Source: Hyphomonas sp.
GTDB lineage: Bacteria > Pseudomonadota > Alphaproteobacteria > Caulobacterales > Hyphomonadaceae
Length of the DNA stretch: 7,673 nt
Reading direction: 5' to 3'
Assembly: GCA_024743015.1 (NCBI GenBank)
Contig: JANSXJ010000167.1
Location: 1 to 7,673, forward strand
The notes below the pieces were generated by a model, which did not search any database, was not told the origin of the DNA, and worked only from the letters and a program-made list of their open reading frames with translations. Shown one piece after another: positions 5,380 through 7,673 of this stretch; the stretch's first letter is position 1; each line of letters begins with the position of its first letter. The position numbers and the translations under genes were made by a program.

Positions 5380-7673
5380 TCAGTCCTGATTCAGGACGGC
5401 GTGGGCCGCCGCCAGACGCGCAATCGGCACCCGATACGGTGAACAAGACACATAATCGAGCCCAATATCGTGACAGAAAATCACTGAGGCCGGGTCGCCG
5501 CCATGCTCCCCACATATGCCGAGTTTGATATCGGAACGGGTGCTCCGACCGCGCTCAGCCGCCATGCGAACGAGTTCACCGACGCCGTCCTGATCGATCG
5601 TGACGAACGGGTCTTTTTCATAAATCCCCTGCTCTTCATACGAGGTCAGGAACCGACCCGCATCATCGCGCGAAATACCCAGTGTTGTCTGGGTCAGATC
5701 ATTTGTTCCGAACGAGAAGAACTCCGCCGTTTCAGCTATCTTCCCGGCCCGGAGCGCAGCGCGTGGCAGCTCAATCATCGTACCGACCAGATAGCTCAGC
5801 TCGCTGCCGGTCTCGGCGAAGACGGCTTTTGCCGCGTCATCAACAACGGCCTTCAGGATATCCAGTTCTTTTCGCGTCCCGACCAGTGGGATCATCACCT
5901 CCGGCACCGGCTGAACGCCGGTCTCCTTGGCGACCCGCACCGCGGCTTCGAATATGGCACGCGCCTGCATCGCGTAGATCTCAGGATAGGTAATTCCGAG
6001 ACGGCACCCGCGATGGCCGAGCATCGGATTGCTCTCATGCAGCGCATCAGCCTGTGCCTTCAGAGATTTCAGATCCATCCCGGAAGAGGTCGCAACCTCC
6101 TGCATTTCCGCATCAGAGTGCGGCATGAATTCGTGCAATGGCGGATCGAGCAGGCGGATCGTGCACGGCCGCTCGCCCATGATCCTGAAAATCTCTTCAA
6201 AATCCGAACGTTGCATGGGCAGCAGTTTTTCGAGCGCCGCTTCGCGCCCGTCTTTCGTGCCCGCCAGGATCATGCTGCGCACCACCGGAATTCGCTCGGC
6301 ATCGAAGAACATGTGCTCGGTTCGGCAAAGGCCGATGCCTTCCGCGCCGAACTCTTTCGCAACTTCTACATCCGCCGGTGTTTCCGCATTGGTGCGGACC
6401 CGGAGTTTGCGGACCTTGTCGGCCCATCCCATGAGCAGGCCGAAATCACCGGACAGGTCCGGTTGCTGCATTTCGACTTCGCCGAACAGAACCTCGCCCT
6501 CAGCTCCATCGACTGTGATGATTTCGCCTTTCTTGATTTCCCGGCCACCGACACGGAACACGCCCGCTTCAGCATCAATCTGCAAGTTGCCGGCACCGCA
6601 GACGCAAGGGCGACCCATGCCGCGCGCCACGACGGCTGCGTGCGAGGTCATCCCGCCCCGCGCCGTGACGATCGCCCGCGCCGCGTGCATGCCATGAATA
6701 TCTTCCGGGCTGGTTTCGACGCGAACCAGGATCACCGCGCGGCCCGCCTCCGCCAGATGCGCCGCCTCATTGGAGTCAAAGACGACCTGACCCACGGCGG
6801 CGCCAGGGCTCGCTGGGAGCCCCTTGACGACAACGTCCCGCTTGGCATTCGGCGAAATCGTCGGGTGCAGCAATTGGTCCAGCTGGGCAGGCTCGAGGCG
6901 CAGAATGGCCTCTTCTTCGCTGATCAGCCCTTCCCGGGCCATGTCGACGGCAATCTTGAGAGCTGCCGCAGCGGTCCGCTTCCCGTTTCGGGTCTGCAGC
7001 ATGTAGAGCGTCCCGTCTTCGACGGTGAACTCGATATCCTGCATGTCGCGATAGTGCGCTTCCAGCGTATCCGCCACATCGGTGAGCTGCTTGTAGACAA
7101 CCGGCATCACTTCTTCGAGCGGAGCCTCGTCGGACTTCAACTCATCGGCGCGTGCCCGGCTGATCGGCGCGGGTGTGCGAATGCCGGCGACGACGTCTTC
7201 GCCCTGCGCATTGGTCAGGAACTCGCCATAGAACGTGTTGCCGCCCGTCGATGGATCGCGGGTAAAGGCGACGCCGGTCGCAGACGTTTCGCCCATATTG
7301 CCGAACACCATACACTGGACGTTCACCGCCGTGCCCCATTCGGCCGGAATGTCATTCAGCTTGCGATACAGGATCGCCCGGTCATTCATCCAGGACCCGA
7401 ACACCGCGCCAATCGCTCCCCAGAGCTGCTCACGTGCATCATCCGGGAACGGCTTGCCGAGTTTGTCGCGAACCGCGTCCTTGTACTGGCCGACAATCTC
7501 TTTCCAGTCCGCCGCTTCCATCTCGGTGTCGAGTTCGAAGCCCTGACTGTCTTTATAATCGTCGAGAATATACTCGAACGTGTCATGCCGCAGACCCAGC
7601 ACGACATTGGAGTACATCTGGATGAAGCGGCGATAGCTGTCATAGGCGAAGCGCTCACCGGCCTTCGCAGCAA
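5380..7673 (-). CDS. ppdK: Pyruvate phosphate dikinase (N-terminus outside window)
   Basis: This enzyme interconverts pyruvate, ATP and phosphate with PEP, AMP and pyrophosphate, supporting gluconeogenesis or PEP supply in the cytoplasm. The 763 visible residues run without a stop to the window edge, starting AAKAGERFAYDSYRRFIQMY, so about 110-130 N-terminal residues of a usual 880-900 are missing. The ATG at 7617 is internal. The nucleotide-binding domain shows NMGETSATGVAFTRDPSTG and DIEFTVEDG with LQTRNGKRT. The phosphohistidine domain has GGMTSHAAVVARGMG, with the catalytic His codon at 6640-6642 and, two residues before it, the Thr that the PPDK regulatory protein phosphorylates in other organisms. 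The PEP/pyruvate barrel has GLCRTEHMFF, RLLDPPLHEFMP, LGHRGCRLG, FGTNDLTQTTLG and GICGEHGGDP, with the catalytic Cys at 5512-5514. All key residues are present. It ends in the usual SPYRVPIARLAAAHA. Confidence 0.97.
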   Translation of the reverse strand, partial: AAKAGERFAYDSYRRFIQMYSNVVLGLRHDTFEYILDDYKDSQGFELDTEMEAADWKEIVGQYKDAVRDKLGKPFPDDAREQLWGAIGAVFGSWMNDRAILYRKLNDIPAEWGTAVNVQCMVFGNMGETSATGVAFTRDPSTGGNTFYGEFLTNAQGEDVVAGIRTPAPISRARADELKSDEAPLEEVMPVVYKQLTDVADTLEAHYRDMQDIEFTVEDGTLYMLQTRNGKRTAAAALKIAVDMAREGLISEEEAILRLEPAQLDQLLHPTISPNAKRDVVVKGLPASPGAAVGQVVFDSNEAAHLAEAGRAVILVRVETSPEDIHGMHAARAIVTARGGMTSHAAVVARGMGRPCVCGAGNLQIDAEAGVFRVGGREIKKGEIITVDGAEGEVLFGEVEMQQPDLSGDFGLLMGWADKVRKLRVRTNAETPADVEVAKEFGAEGIGLCRTEHMFFDAERIPVVRSMILAGTKDGREAALEKLLPMQRSDFEEIFRIMGERPCTIRLLDPPLHEFMPHSDAEMQEVATSSGMDLKSLKAQADALHESNPMLGHRGCRLGITYPEIYAMQARAIFEAAVRVAKETGVQPVPEVMIPLVGTRKELDILKAVVDDAAKAVFAETGSELSYLVGTMIELPRAALRAGKIAETAEFFSFGTNDLTQTTLGISRDDAGRFLTSYEEQGIYEKDPFVTIDQDGVGELVRMAAERGRSTRSDIKLGICGEHGGDPASVIFCHDIGLDYVSCSPYRVPIARLAAAHAVLNQD
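5383..5397. repeat. 15-base palindrome in the last codons of ppdK
   Basis: GTCCTGA (5383-5389) and TCAGGAC (5391-5397) are exact reverse complements around one base. It encodes the final Val-Leu-Asn-Gln-Asp of ppdK and ends at the stop codon. As RNA it could form a six-pair stem with a three-base loop. No T-run follows, so a terminator role is doubtful. Confidence 0.4.

Noticed and set aside
5250..5528. Plus-strand reading frame of 92 codons crossing the intergenic region into ppdK
   Set aside because: It needs a TTG start with no clear ribosome site, overlaps the ppdK C-terminal coding region antisense, and its translation is unlike a folded protein.
6029..6697. Plus-strand reading frame of 222 codons inside ppdK
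   Set aside because: It is antisense to conserved PPDK catalytic regions, and its serine/arginine-rich translation is typical of shadow frames.
7615..7617. ATG at 7617 as the ppdK start
   Set aside because: The frame continues upstream to the window edge and encodes the conserved FAYDSYRRFIQ of PPDK, so the true start is outside.

Overview
This window looks like ordinary chromosomal DNA from an alphaproteobacterium. The genes are GC-rich and tightly packed, with ATGA-type overlaps. A SleB-type cell wall hydrolase with an N-terminal anchor, a pyruvate phosphate dikinase and a nadB-nadC pair fit a Hyphomonadaceae/Maricaulales-like member, but that placement is an impression from gene content and protein style, not a measured phylogeny. 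I see no tRNA, rRNA, insertion sequence, integrase or CRISPR array.

Plus strand, 1-3950: a probable five-gene transcription unit that begins upstream of the window. It opens with two tandem paralogues of an unrecognised small protein. The first is cut by the window edge. The second is complete, with a signal peptide and four cysteines in the mature part. L-aspartate oxidase (nadB) and quinolinate phosphoribosyltransferase (nadC) follow, and then a classical short-chain dehydrogenase/reductase behind a strong Shine-Dalgarno sequence. The first four genes are linked by stop/start overlaps (ATGA, TTGA, ATGA), so their translation is probably coupled. NadB makes iminoaspartate and NadC makes nicotinate mononucleotide. 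Quinolinate synthase (nadA), which acts between them, is not in the window and may lie further left.

Minus strand, 3957-7673: a SleB/CwlJ-type wall hydrolase converges on the dehydrogenase with 6 bases between the stop codons. Behind it is a 373-base gene-free stretch rich in inverted repeats, which is the leader of the hydrolase and the 3' flank of ppdK. Pyruvate phosphate dikinase follows; its N-terminal part runs off the right edge.

The enzymes are well-known families. The parts worth a second look are the coupled secreted paralogue pair in front of nadB and the evidence that its duplication copied the translational-coupling junction (supporting a TTG start for nadB); a 24-base imperfect direct repeat bracketing nadB; and a cluster of interlocking inverted repeats upstream of the wall hydrolase. 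I found nothing that amounts to a convincing new multi-gene system.
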